From the NCBI GenBank assembly GCA_041398225.1, contig JAWKVD010000003.1, positions 62,001-126,000 on the forward strand: a stretch of DNA of 64,000 nt. The letters are read 5' to 3'. Under the pieces are notes generated by a model, which was not told the DNA's origin, made no database searches, and saw nothing but the letters and a program-made list of their open reading frames with translations. Positions 8,829 through 17,618 of the stretch are shown in pieces (position 1 is the first letter of the stretch; every line of letters starts with the position of its first letter). Source of the DNA: JAWKVD01 sp041398225 (GTDB taxonomy: Bacteria > Pseudomonadota > Alphaproteobacteria > Caulobacterales > Hyphomonadaceae). The position numbers were made by a program, and so were the translations under genes.

Positions 8829-10526
8829 ATGGCGGCTGGTTGGCGCTCCGCAGGCCTGATCCTCCTCGCTTTGGTCGTATTTGGCGCCGGTGTCGTTACG
8901 GGGCACGCGGGCTCGGAGTCGTTGTTTTTCTGGAAGACGCGGATGTACGCGCAGGATTCGATTCACCGACTTCTGCAGGGCGACCGGCTCCAGACTACGA
9001 AATGGAAGCCGCTGGAGTCCACTTTGCAGTCACTTGAGACCGTGCGTTTTTCCCTAGGGCGATTTGAAACCAGCGGCGGAGCGATTGAGGCGGTCGGCGA
9101 CGCCGTCCTCTATGCAACCCCGACGGGCGGCTTTGGTGAACTGACCCCAGCCGGCGAGATCCGTCCGGTTGACCTTCAACTACCGATGAACCGGGAAGGT
9201 CTGCTTGCGAACCCGTTGGTGAGCGATCCGGCTTTCGATCTCGATAGCTTTCGTGTTCTTGACCTTGCTGTTCGGGAGACGGGCCCTGATGTCTACGAAA
9301 TCTTCGTATCGCATGATCGGTTTGCCGGCTCGTGCTTTGAGTGGGTTATCAGCTCGACGCATCTCAAGATCGACGATGGTGTGTTGCGACCTGTAACCGG
9401 GCGTTGGCGCGATGTGTTCACCGCGCAGCCATGCATTCCACCCAAGAAGAGCGGATGGCTCTTCGCAGGCGAAGAAGGCGGCGGGCGGATGGTGTTCAAG
9501 GACGCTCACACGCTTCTGGTCTCGATTGGCGATCATCAATTCGACGGAGATAACGATCCCCGGCGTTGGGCGCTCGATCCGACCGTCGATTATGGCAAGA
9601 TCCTTGAGATTGATATCGCCACGGGACGCTCTCGTCATGTTGCCTCCGGACTTCGCAACCCGCAGGGACTTTATCTCGCGAAAGACGGGCGGCTATGGGA
9701 GAGCGAGCACGGTCCGTTCGCAGGCGATGAACTCAATCTAATTCGCAACGGAGAGAGCTATGGTTGGCCGAACGTCACCTATGGCATCGCCTATGGCAAA
9801 CCGCGGCGGCCCTGGCCGGGGGGCGATCCGTCAGCCGACGCAAACGACTATGCGCCTCCGGCGTATGCGTGGATGCCGTCGATTGGAGCGGGGCAGATCG
9901 TTGAGGCCGATCCTCTCCAGTTCCCCAACTGGCGTAACCGCTTGATCCTTTCATCGCTGAGAGCCAACGCGTTATTCGTTATTCGCGAAGACCAAGGTGT
10001 GGTGCGTCAGATCGAACGCATACAACTCAGTGGCGCTCGCATCCGTGACGCGACCACGCTTCGGGATGGGCGGCTGGCGCTTCTGATGGACGGCGGTGAC
10101 GTGATGCTAGTGCGTAATGCGGAGATAGCGTCGTCGACCGACCGAGCCATTGTGGTCACGGGTTTGCCGCTGGAAGAATCGAAAACGAAGAAAGTCAGTA
10201 CGCCGTTGGCGGCGGCATCGCATGGTGAACAGCTCTTCAAGGCTCGGTGTGCCTCGTGCCACACGACCCAAATGGCGAAGGGAGCGGCGCCTGCGCTCGC
10301 CGGCGTTGTCGGGCGGCGTAAGGCAAGCCTGGAGGGATATCCCTATTCTGCGGGCCTCATATCGCGTGGGGGTGTCTGGAGTCGGGCGGATCTGCAGGCT
10401 TATCTGACAGACCCAAGCGGATTTGCCCCCGGAACCACCATGCCCAAGCCGGGCATTAGCTGGCAGATGGTGCCGGCGATCATCGACTACATGGCCAACG
10501 CACCCACTCAACACGCAAGCAACTGA
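8829..10526 (+). CDS. PQQ-type sugar/sorbosone dehydrogenase fused to cytochrome c
   Basis: Predicted periplasmic or membrane-anchored oxidoreductase, 565 residues from the ATG at 8829 (GAAGGG lies upstream; an ATG at 8739 adds 30 residues ahead of the signal anchor and is less likely). A hydrophobic segment (about 7-30) is followed by a beta-propeller of the glucose/sorbosone dehydrogenase class. Family-like motifs include RNPQGLYLAKDGRLW, ESEHGP and GWPNVTYG. A class I cytochrome c domain forms the C-terminus, with heme motif C474-A-S-C477-H478 and probable Met ligand M538. The fused heme would accept electrons directly. By eye, the gene uses more A/T in third positions than its neighbours. 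The sugar substrate is unknown. Confidence 0.82.
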   Translation: MAAGWRSAGLILLALVVFGAGVVTGHAGSESLFFWKTRMYAQDSIHRLLQGDRLQTTKWKPLESTLQSLETVRFSLGRFETSGGAIEAVGDAVLYATPTGGFGELTPAGEIRPVDLQLPMNREGLLANPLVSDPAFDLDSFRVLDLAVRETGPDVYEIFVSHDRFAGSCFEWVISSTHLKIDDGVLRPVTGRWRDVFTAQPCIPPKKSGWLFAGEEGGGRMVFKDAHTLLVSIGDHQFDGDNDPRRWALDPTVDYGKILEIDIATGRSRHVASGLRNPQGLYLAKDGRLWESEHGPFAGDELNLIRNGESYGWPNVTYGIAYGKPRRPWPGGDPSADANDYAPPAYAWMPSIGAGQIVEADPLQFPNWRNRLILSSLRANALFVIREDQGVVRQIERIQLSGARIRDATTLRDGRLALLMDGGDVMLVRNAEIASSTDRAIVVTGLPLEESKTKKVSTPLAAASHGEQLFKARCASCHTTQMAKGAAPALAGVVGRRKASLEGYPYSAGLISRGGVWSRADLQAYLTDPSGFAPGTTMPKPGISWQMVPAIIDYMANAPTQHASN

Positions 10527-10546
10527 CGCCGATCGTTCCGATGGCG

Positions 10547-13006
10547 TTACGCGGTTTGCATGATGCTGCCGCAGGCGTCGCAAACGGCGACGCCCTCGTC
10601 GGGCCGCAAGGTGAAGTGACCGCAATTGGGGCAGGCGTCGCCGAGATACTCGGTCGACGGTTGCTTCGTCATCGGCGGCGCTTCTTCTTCCTCGCGGTTG
10701 GGCGTCGACCGGCGTTCGAACGGAACGATGTTGTCCGGCATGACGCCTCTGGAGAAGCCGCGGGAAATAAGCTGCTCGGGGCGCGGCGCCAGGCTCGCGC
10801 CTTCGCGGACGCCGCCGCCAAGCCCGTCGGAGGACAGGTGGTCGGCCTCAGCAAGGTCGTCGCGATCCAGATAGGAAACCGCGAGTTCGCGGAAGATGTA
10901 GTCCAGAATAGAGGTCGCGCTGCGGATCGAGTCGTTGCCGGTCACCTCTCCGGACGGATCGAAGCGGGTGAAGACGAAGGCGTCGACGAACTCCTCGAGT
11001 GGAACGCCGTATTGCAGTCCGATTGAGATCGCGATGGCGAAGTTGTTCATCAGCGACCGGAACGCGGCGCCTTCCTTGTGCATGTCGATGAAGATCTCGC
11101 CGAGTTCGCCGTCGTCGAACTCGCCCGTGTGCAGGTAAACCTTGTGTCCGCCGACCGTGGCTTTCTGGATGTAACCCTTGCGGCGATCCGGCATCCGGCG
11201 GCGTTGCGCGACATAGTAGTCGTCCGTTTCAATGACCGGCGGCGATACGTGCCGGTCTTGCGGCGCGATCATGTCGCCCGTCGTCGGCGCGCGCGCCCGG
11301 CGGCGCGCTTCGGAAATCCGGTTGCGCAACTCGGCGTCGAACGTCATCCGGCCCGGCTCCATGCGCAGGCCAAGCTCGCTGGCGAGCGCGGTCCTTACGC
11401 CGGCCTGTATCGTCATGGTGGCGGCTTCGGCCGTTTCGGCGCCGGCCAACCGCAACAGCGGCGGCCAGGACAGCCACGGCGCGGCGGCGCGGGCCATGCG
11501 CGCCTGCGCTTCGGCGGATACGGTGTCCGAGCGCGCAAGAACCTTTGCGAGCGGAGATTTTGGATCGGACACCGGTCGCCGCCGACCCTGAACGACCGAG
11601 CGAGCTTCCTCGATCTCGCGAGCCGAGATCCCCAGCGCGCGCAGCAAACCTTCGCCGTCGGTGTCGAACGCATCCGGCTCCAGGTGAAGGCGTGAGCGGA
11701 TGACCTCGTCGCCCACCACCCAGCGGGAAAAGGCCGAGGAGAGCGAGAGCCCGTCTTGCAGCGCCTGTTCGACCCGGTCCATCGCCTCTTCGGTCAGGCC
11801 GCGCGCTTCCAGCCGGGCGCGCTCCAGCCCGTCGATCTGGTCCAGCGTGCGGGCGCCCAGAACGCGCAGCTTGACGTCGGACACCGCCTGCTTGTCGGTG
11901 GTCAGTTCGAGGGCGGCCTGAACGCATGCAGCCAGTTCGGGGTTCTCTTCGTCTTCGTCCTTGTGCAACCGCTCCACGGGATCGGCGCCAACGCTTTCGG
12001 TTTCGGTCCAGCGAACGGCGTCTGGCGAAGGCCGATCGAGGCAGACATTCGCCTGCGATGCGATGCGTTCAGCGGACAGCATGCGCGTGCCGGCCAGCAC
12101 CTTGGCGATATCCGCTTCGCGCCCGTCGGGGACGCGGCCGCACGCCAATGCGGCCGCCATGCAGAACCGTTCACTGGCGGCGACGCCGTCCTCGCTGTCG
12201 AACGGCAGACCGGCCGTCATCACCGCCGCGCTCAGCCCGGTGAGCACAATGACGATATCCGGAATGGCGGCCGTCACGGCGCCTAGCTCGTCGGCAAGAA
12301 CGTCCAGATCGGCGGCGGCGCCCATTGCGTAGCGCGCCAGATTCACGGCGATCGCCGGCGCGTCGGGTTGAGGCCCTGCGCCGATGCGCAGCTCGACGGA
12401 CAGGCGGGCGCGACTTGCCCTGACCAGCGCCTGAGTCAGGGCGCTAGCTTCCAGCCCTTCCCAGGAGGGCAGGCTGAGCGCCACCCGGCCGGGCTCGTGC
12501 GCGGCGGCGGCTTGTCGGCGCATGGTGATGGCCGCGGCGCGCGGTCCGCCGGGAGTGTTGAGGGCGATCTCGACAAGGTCGGGATCGGCGCCGGCCCGGA
12601 ACGCCTGCACGAGCGCATCGGTTGAGGGGCGGCCTTGCTCGTCGGTTTCGACGGTCAGCGCCTCGAGCGCGTCGGCGACGGCAACGAAAGCCTGGGTCGC
12701 GATTGAGCGGGCTGAAGCCGAGCCCGCCGCTTCGTTGATGGCCGCCAGCGCGCCGCCGGCGGCGAGGGCATGGCCCTGCGGGGCCCCGACCGCTTCCCAG
12801 CGGGCAATGGGCGACATCTTGCGAGAGCGAATGGCGTCGCAGATGCGTTCGGCGGCTTCCTCGTCGCCAACCAAAGCGCGGATGGCGGTTGCGTGGGACG
12901 TCAGAAGGCGGGGAGACCCTTCGTCTCCGCCCTGCAGAAGGGCTGCGCCGGTCTCAAGGACCTTGGCGAGTTGACGGACGCTGGATCGACTTCTGGGGTC
13001 GGACAT
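10547..13006 (-). CDS. Degenerate NrdJ-like (class II RNR) paralogue, TSCPD protein
   Basis: 819 residues from the ATG at 13006; an open 52-residue extension upstream shows no similarity and was rejected. Residues about 605-715 closely resemble the C-terminal domain of alphaproteobacterial B12-dependent ribonucleotide reductase NrdJ (MPDRRKGYIQKATVGGHKVY, LGEIFIDMHKEG, NNFAIAISIGLQYGVPLEEF, TSILDYIFREL). Residues 792-813 are a NrdJ-type zinc ribbon (CPNC...CDAC) but lack the final Cys tail. Upstream segments also match NrdJ by memory alignment: GLSAAVMTAGLPFDSEDG (257-274), LTEEAMDRVEQAL (404-416), LLRALGISAREIEEARSV (454-471). The catalytic cysteines and the NPCSE-type active-site loop are not found, and the HVCG-like position reads VVQG. 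Function unknown; possibly a regulatory or scaffold pseudoenzyme. Confidence 0.75.
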   Translation of the reverse strand: MSDPRSRSSVRQLAKVLETGAALLQGGDEGSPRLLTSHATAIRALVGDEEAAERICDAIRSRKMSPIARWEAVGAPQGHALAAGGALAAINEAAGSASARSIATQAFVAVADALEALTVETDEQGRPSTDALVQAFRAGADPDLVEIALNTPGGPRAAAITMRRQAAAAHEPGRVALSLPSWEGLEASALTQALVRASRARLSVELRIGAGPQPDAPAIAVNLARYAMGAAADLDVLADELGAVTAAIPDIVIVLTGLSAAVMTAGLPFDSEDGVAASERFCMAAALACGRVPDGREADIAKVLAGTRMLSAERIASQANVCLDRPSPDAVRWTETESVGADPVERLHKDEDEENPELAACVQAALELTTDKQAVSDVKLRVLGARTLDQIDGLERARLEARGLTEEAMDRVEQALQDGLSLSSAFSRWVVGDEVIRSRLHLEPDAFDTDGEGLLRALGISAREIEEARSVVQGRRRPVSDPKSPLAKVLARSDTVSAEAQARMARAAAPWLSWPPLLRLAGAETAEAATMTIQAGVRTALASELGLRMEPGRMTFDAELRNRISEARRRARAPTTGDMIAPQDRHVSPPVIETDDYYVAQRRRMPDRRKGYIQKATVGGHKVYLHTGEFDDGELGEIFIDMHKEGAAFRSLMNNFAIAISIGLQYGVPLEEFVDAFVFTRFDPSGEVTGNDSIRSATSILDYIFRELAVSYLDRDDLAEADHLSSDGLGGGVREGASLAPRPEQLISRGFSRGVMPDNIVPFERRSTPNREEEEAPPMTKQPSTEYLGDACPNCGHFTLRPDEGVAVCDACGSIMQTA

Positions 13007-13203
13007 GGGGCGGGCTCCGCATCTGGGCGCCGGAGTGAGGGGGGCAGAGTGGGGCGTCCCCCGCGAATCAGCCACATTCTCGGGGATTTTCGGGGTTCTT
13101 GCCCACAGCTTTCTGCAATGGCCGGGGTGCTGGACCGGGGCGCCCCGATGGGCCATATACACCGGACTTCCGCCGCGTCCCGGCGTCTCCTTCCGGAGGT
13201 TCT

Positions 13204-13596
13204 ATGTTCAAGGCGATCTTCACCTGGTGGAACGGCTCGACCATCGGCGCGGCGTTCGACATCGGCCGTCGCGCCAAGCTTGTCGGGAAGGACGAGCAGG
13301 GGAACCGCTATTTCGAGGAGCGGCGGCCCAGTTTCGACGGGCGCAAGCGCCGCTATGTCATGTACAAGGGGCTGGCTGAACCCTCGAAGGTTCCGCCCGA
13401 CTGGCATGGCTGGTTGCACCACACATTCCAGGACCCGCCGACCTCGGCTCCGCTGGCGCGCAAGCCGTGGGAAAAGGATCACCGCCCGAACCTGACCGGC
13501 ACGCTGTATTCCTATCATCCGAAGGGCAGCCTCGCGAGCGGCGGCGAACGTCCCAAGACCGCAGGCGACTATGAGGCTTGGACGCCGGATGCGTGA
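13204..13596 (+). CDS. NDUFA12-type complex I accessory protein
   Basis: Homologue of mitochondrial NDUFA12 (B17.2), an accessory subunit of NADH:ubiquinone oxidoreductase found in alphaproteobacteria. It is 130 residues from the ATG at 13204 behind a strong CCGGAGGT ribosome binding site. Typical features: MFKAIFTWWNGSTIG at the N-terminus, LVGKDEQGNRYFE, then RRYVMYKGLAEPSKVPPDWH and GWLHHTF. The open frame extends upstream to 13099 without family similarity. Its stop overlaps the start of the mlaD-like gene. The nuo operon itself is not in the window. Confidence 0.93.
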   Translation: MFKAIFTWWNGSTIGAAFDIGRRAKLVGKDEQGNRYFEERRPSFDGRKRRYVMYKGLAEPSKVPPDWHGWLHHTFQDPPTSAPLARKPWEKDHRPNLTGTLYSYHPKGSLASGGERPKTAGDYEAWTPDA

Positions 13597-14065
13597 ATCG
13601 CTGTTTGAATCTCTCGTCGGCGTCGTGGTTGTCGCGGTCGCGGCTTTCTTTCTCGCCTTTTCGCTCGACCAGCGTAGCGAGGGCGCGCCGCGCGACAGCT
13701 ACACCCTGACGGCGGTGTTCAACCGGGTGGACGGCATCAATGTCGGCAGCGACGTGCGGCTGGCCGGTACGAAGGTGGGCGTCGTCACCGACATTCAACT
13801 GAACCCGACTAGCTTCAAGGCGCTTGTGACATTCACTCTCCCCAACTCCGTCACAATTGGCGGTGAAACCAAGCCGCTGAGACTGCCCGACGATTCCAGT
13901 GCGCAGATTTTGTCGGACGGGCTCCTGGGCGGCGCTTACGTGGCGTTGTTGCCTGGCGGTTCGCCGGACGATCTCGAGCCGGGCGGGCAGGTTGAATATA
14001 CGAACGGTGCCGTGAACCTGCTGGACGTGTTGTCCGCATTCGCTCAGGGTTCAGGCGGAAGCTGA
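13589..14065 (+). CDS. MlaD-family phospholipid transport protein
   Basis: Substrate-binding MCE-domain protein, the periplasmic component of Mla-type lipid ABC transporters. It is 158 residues from the ATG at 13589 (an in-frame ATG at 13571 adds six). One N-terminal membrane anchor (about 6-24) is followed by one MCE domain: YTLTAVFNRVDGINVGSDVRLAGTKVGVVTDI, written here as consecutive family motifs VDGINVGSDV and LAGTKVGVV. A later LLGGAYVALLPGG segment belongs to the same domain. It overlaps the end of the NDUFA12 gene. The permease and ATPase (mlaE, mlaF) are not nearby, so partners must be encoded elsewhere. Confidence 0.9.
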   Translation: MRESLFESLVGVVVVAVAAFFLAFSLDQRSEGAPRDSYTLTAVFNRVDGINVGSDVRLAGTKVGVVTDIQLNPTSFKALVTFTLPNSVTIGGETKPLRLPDDSSAQILSDGLLGGAYVALLPGGSPDDLEPGGQVEYTNGAVNLLDVLSAFAQGSGGS

Positions 14066-14117
14066 CGGAACCGGAGACGTCCAACGGCTCCGTTTCACAC
14101 GGGACCAGGAGCTGACG

Positions 14118-14576
14118 ATGCGTTCGAACTTCTTCTCCCGCACGTTTTCCGGCGCTGTCGCTGCTGCGCTGACTTTCGGGGCGCTGGCGCTGTCGTCGGC
14201 GAACGCCGTTCCGGCGCTGGAGCCGAAACCCGCCGTCAAGCTGCGTGCGCTGGACAAGATCACGGGCAACTCCACGGATCTCGTCGCCAAGGTCGGCCAG
14301 ACGCTTAAATTCGGCCATCTGACAATCACTGTACGGTCGTGCCAGCAGGCGCCGCCGGAAGACACTCCGGAATCGGCGGCCTTCCTGGAAGTCCGCACCA
14401 ATACGCCTCTCGAGAAAATTCCGCTGGGCAAACGCACCGCTGACCGCAAGCCGACCGAGGTTCCCGAAGACGGCGTGCTGATTTTCTCCGGATGGATGTT
14501 TGCGTCCTCGCCGGGCCTCAGCGCCCTTGAGCACCCGACCTACGACGTCTGGGTGATCAGCTGCATGGCTTCCTGA
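14118..14576 (+). CDS. DUF2155 secreted protein
   Basis: 152 residues with an N-terminal signal peptide (about 1-30, ending near SSANA) and a DUF2155 domain (LRALDKITGNSTDLVAKVGQ, then FGHLTITVRSCQ, then IFSGWMFASSPGLSALEHP). Function is unknown; the family is confined largely to alphaproteobacteria and commonly sits beside aat and NDUFA12, as here. Its last 37 nt overlap the 3' end of aat on the other strand, so the two are convergent with no intergenic terminator. Two cysteines (in VRSCQ and ISCMAS) may pair in the periplasm. Confidence 0.88.
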   Translation: MRSNFFSRTFSGAVAAALTFGALALSSANAVPALEPKPAVKLRALDKITGNSTDLVAKVGQTLKFGHLTITVRSCQQAPPEDTPESAAFLEVRTNTPLEKIPLGKRTADRKPTEVPEDGVLIFSGWMFASSPGLSALEHPTYDVWVISCMAS

Positions 14577-15190
14577 CCGGAGAGCTTCTCGCGCGCGGGG
14601 AAAGTCGCGTCGTGTTGCAGGGCATCTTCCAGCTTCTCGTGAAACTCCTCGCGTTCGATTTCCTCGACGCCAAACTGGCGCAGGTGATCGGTCACGAATT
14701 GGGTGTCCAGCAACCGAAAGCCGCCCGCGATGAGCTGGGCCACAAGGTGCGCCAGCGCCACCTTTGATGCGTCGGCCTCGCGGGAGAACATGCTCTCGCC
14801 AAAGAACGCCGCCTTCACCCGGACGCCATAGAGTCCGCCGACAAGCTCCCCGTCGCGCCAGCATTCGACGCTATGCGCGTGTCCTCGACGGAAGAGGGCG
14901 GAGTACAGGTTCAGGATCGGCGAATTGATCCAGGTGGTGGTGCGGCCCGGCGCGGGGCGTGCGCACTCCTCCATCACGGTCGTGAACGCGGTGTCGATGC
15001 GAACGTCGAAGCGATCCTCCAGGATCACTTTTCGCAATTTCCGCGAAACGTGAAAGCGGTCGAGCGGAACAACACCGCGAAGATCCGGGTCGATCAGGAA
15101 CAGCCTGGGGTCGTCCGCGGCTTCGCCCATGGGAAAAACGCCGCGTCGGTAGCACTCAAGCAGTTCGTCGGGGCCGAAGCCGCGGCTCAC
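14540..15190 (-). CDS. aat: Leucyl/phenylalanyl-tRNA-protein transferase
   Basis: Adds Leu or Phe to N-terminal Arg/Lys of proteins, creating N-degrons read by ClpS/ClpAP. It is 216 residues, normal for the family. It begins with GTG at 15190, which overlaps the accC TGA by 4 nt (GTGA). Family motifs: LLECYRRGVFPMGE, the WWS-equivalent replaced by DDPRLFLIDPDLRGVVPLD, WRDGELVGGLYGV, and FGESMFSREADASKVAL. The 3' end overlaps the convergent DUF2155 gene. Confidence 0.93.
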   Translation of the reverse strand: MSRGFGPDELLECYRRGVFPMGEAADDPRLFLIDPDLRGVVPLDRFHVSRKLRKVILEDRFDVRIDTAFTTVMEECARPAPGRTTTWINSPILNLYSALFRRGHAHSVECWRDGELVGGLYGVRVKAAFFGESMFSREADASKVALAHLVAQLIAGGFRLLDTQFVTDHLRQFGVEEIEREEFHEKLEDALQHDATFPAREKLSGQEAMQLITQTS

Positions 15191-16551
15191 GCTGGACCCT
15201 GCTCCTTCTTCTGATCTTCCGCGAGGAAGGTCTCCAGCCAGTGGATGTCATAGTCGCCCTTCTGGACGTCGGCATTGTCCACGAGGCGCTTGTGAAGCGG
15301 AAGCGTGGTCTGCACCCCGCCGACCACCATTTCGCCGAGGCAGCGCCGCAGGCGCATCAGGGCTTCCTGACGGTCCATGCCCAGCACGATCAGCTTGCCG
15401 ATCAGACTGTCATAGTGCGGCGGCACGGAGTAGCCGGAGTAGACCGCTGAATCGAGGCGCACGCCGAGCCCGCCGGGTGCGTGGAAGTCCGTGATCTTGC
15501 CGGGGCAGGGCGCGAAGGTTTCCGGGTTTTCGGCGTTGATGCGGCACTCGATGGCGTGTCCGGTGAACTTGATGTCCTTCTGGGCGAAGGAGAGCTTCGC
15601 GCCGGCCGCGATGCGGATCTGTTCGCGCACCAGGTCGATGCGGGTGATCATCTCGGTGACGGGATGCTCCACCTGCAGCCGTGTGTTCATCTCGATGAAG
15701 TAGAACTCGCCGTTCTCGTACAGGAACTCGATGGTTCCGACGCCGAGATAGCCGAGCTTCTTGATTGCGTTGCAGACAGTCTTGCCGATGGCGTTGCGCG
15801 TTTCCGTGCTGATGACCGGCGAGGGCGCTTCCTCGAACACCTTCTGGTGTCGGCGCTGCAGCGAGCAGTCGCGTTCGCCAAGGTGAACCACGTTTCCGTG
15901 GCTGTCGGCGATGACCTGGATCTCGATGTGACGCGGCTTCTCCAGGTACTTTTCCAGATAAACGCTGTCGTCGCCGAACGCCGCCTTCGATTCGGTACGC
16001 GCGGTGCGGAACGCATTCTCGAGTTCATCGGCGGAGTGCGCGACTTTCATGCCGCGCCCGCCGCCGCCCGCGGCGGCTTTCACGAGCACCGGGTATCCGA
16101 TCTCCTTGGCGGTGCTCAGCGCTTCCTTCACGGTGTCGACCGATCCGTCCGATCCGGGCACGCACGGCACGCCGGTTTTGCGCATGGCGTCCTTGGCCGC
16201 GATCTTGTCGCCCATCATCCGGATATGGTCGGCGGTCGGACCGATGAAGGTGATGTTGTGCGCCTCCACGATCTCGGCGAACTTGGCGTTCTCTGAAAGA
16301 AAGCCGTAGCCGGGGTGGATGGCCTGCGCGCCAGTGATTTTGGCGGCCGTGATGATCGCCGGGATATTGAGATAGGACTTCGCGGTCGGCGCGGGGCCCA
16401 CGCAAACGCTTTCGTCCGCGAGGCGGACGTGCATCGCCGACCTGTCGGCCTCCGAATGGATGGCGACCGTGGAGATTCCCATCTCCTTGCACGCGCGGTG
16501 AACCCGCAGCGCGATCTCGCCCCGGTTTGCAATCAGAACCTTGTCGAACAT
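15187..16551 (-). CDS. accC: Acetyl-CoA carboxylase biotin carboxylase subunit
   Basis: ATP-dependent carboxylation of the biotin carried by AccB, the first half-reaction of fatty-acid synthesis. It is 454 residues from the ATG at 16551 (MFDKVLIANRGEIALRVHRA); an upstream open extension to 16605 is not family-like. ATP-grasp features are visible: KAAAGGGGRGMKVA glycine-rich loop, HIEIQVIADSHGNVVHLGER, and the active-site FYFIEMNTRLQVEHPVTE. It lies 25 nt after accB and overlaps aat by 4 nt. The AccA/AccD carboxyltransferase genes are not in the window. Confidence 0.98.
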   Translation of the reverse strand: MFDKVLIANRGEIALRVHRACKEMGISTVAIHSEADRSAMHVRLADESVCVGPAPTAKSYLNIPAIITAAKITGAQAIHPGYGFLSENAKFAEIVEAHNITFIGPTADHIRMMGDKIAAKDAMRKTGVPCVPGSDGSVDTVKEALSTAKEIGYPVLVKAAAGGGGRGMKVAHSADELENAFRTARTESKAAFGDDSVYLEKYLEKPRHIEIQVIADSHGNVVHLGERDCSLQRRHQKVFEEAPSPVISTETRNAIGKTVCNAIKKLGYLGVGTIEFLYENGEFYFIEMNTRLQVEHPVTEMITRIDLVREQIRIAAGAKLSFAQKDIKFTGHAIECRINAENPETFAPCPGKITDFHAPGGLGVRLDSAVYSGYSVPPHYDSLIGKLIVLGMDRQEALMRLRRCLGEMVVGGVQTTLPLHKRLVDNADVQKGDYDIHWLETFLAEDQKKEQGPA

Positions 16552-16576
16552 CTTCAATGGATCACCCGGCGTAAGA

Positions 16577-17059
16577 TCATTCGATGATGGCGAGCACTTC
16601 GCCAAACTCGACCGGTTGTTCGTTGCCCACCACCAGGCGCACCAGCTTCCCGGCCTTGGGGGCGGTCACGGGGTTGAAGGTCTTCATCGCCTCGACCAGC
16701 AACAGGGTTTGGCCGGCAGCGACCGTGTCGCCTTCGTTGACGAAGAGGGGCGATTCCGGATCGGGCGAGAGATAGGCCGTCCCCACCATGGGCGATTTCA
16801 CCGCGCCGGGATGCGAGTCCAGCGATGCGGGCGGGGCCGGGGCCGGGGCTGCGGCGGCGGGCGCCGCTGGCGCGACAGGCGCGGCGGCCGGCGCCATGGC
16901 GACAGGCGCGCTCATGTTGACGGCGGCGGGTTCCGGCATCGACACGCGCACGCGCAGATCGCCGTGTTCGACTTCGATTTCGCCCAGACCGCCGTCCCTA
17001 AGGATGCTGGCGAGTTCGCGGATCAGGCCCGTGTCGATTTTGCCGTTCTTCTCAGCCAT
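16577..17059 (-). CDS. accB: Biotin carboxyl carrier protein of acetyl-CoA carboxylase
   Basis: Carries biotin between AccC and AccAD. It is 160 residues: an N-terminal domain (1-45), an Ala/Pro-rich flexible linker (about 46-80) and a C-terminal biotinyl domain. The biotin lysine is K126 in VEAMKTFN (EAMKT instead of the more usual EAMKM, a common variant). It lies 8 nt after aroQ and 25 nt before accC, forming aroQ-accB-accC-aat. Confidence 0.98.
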   Translation of the reverse strand: MAEKNGKIDTGLIRELASILRDGGLGEIEVEHGDLRVRVSMPEPAAVNMSAPVAMAPAAAPVAPAAPAAAAPAPAPPASLDSHPGAVKSPMVGTAYLSPDPESPLFVNEGDTVAAGQTLLLVEAMKTFNPVTAPKAGKLVRLVVGNEQPVEFGEVLAIIE

Positions 17060-17067
17060 TGGGCTCT

Positions 17068-17523
17068 TCAGCTCCGTTGTCGTGCTTGTTCTACAAGATT
17101 GGCGGCGGCCTCGATCGCGAGGCGGTATCCAAGTGGGCCGAACCCGGCGATCAAGCCCGATGCGGCCGGTGCGACCAGACTGCGATGCCTGAAATCCTCC
17201 CGGACGCCGGGATTGCTCAGGTGCACCTCGACCACGGGGATGGTCAAGACCTTCAAGGCATCATGCAGGGCCACGGATGTGTGCGTATAGCCGCCGGCAT
17301 TGAGGACGACGGCCTGAGCGCTCTTTCGCGCCTCCTGGACCCATTCGACGAGTTCGCCTTCATGGTTGGTCTGACGGAAGACCAGCGCGGCGCCGACGGA
17401 TGTTGCGGCCTCCTTCGCCAGCGCCTCGACGTCGGCCAGGCTGGCGGTTCCATAGATATGCGGCTCGCGCTCGCCCAAGAGGTTGAGGTTCGGTCCGTTC
17501 AGGCAGTAGATCGTCAAGGTCAT
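17068..17523 (-). CDS. aroQ: Type II 3-dehydroquinate dehydratase
   Basis: Third step of the shikimate pathway: converts 3-dehydroquinate to 3-dehydroshikimate. It is 151 residues from the ATG at 17523 (MTLTIYCLNGPNLNLLGERE); a 25-residue upstream open extension was rejected because type II enzymes begin just before this motif. The catalytic loop GEREPHIYG with Tyr, LNAGGYTHTSVAL and VEVHLSNP are visible. It is the first gene of the accB-accC-aat unit, an order common in alphaproteobacteria. Confidence 0.96.
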   Translation of the reverse strand: MTLTIYCLNGPNLNLLGEREPHIYGTASLADVEALAKEAATSVGAALVFRQTNHEGELVEWVQEARKSAQAVVLNAGGYTHTSVALHDALKVLTIPVVEVHLSNPGVREDFRHRSLVAPAASGLIAGFGPLGYRLAIEAAANLVEQARQRS

Positions 17524-17618
17524 GTCGGCCCTTCGCCGGCGCTCGGTCCGGCTTTGATCGTCCGCAACCCGCGGGGCTGGGCTATTGCGGCGCGGCAACC
17601 TTCTAGGCGAATTCTGTT

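Noticed and set aside
17524..17618. TPP riboswitch upstream of thiS
   Set aside because: No CUGAGA-type core was found in the 95-nt region.
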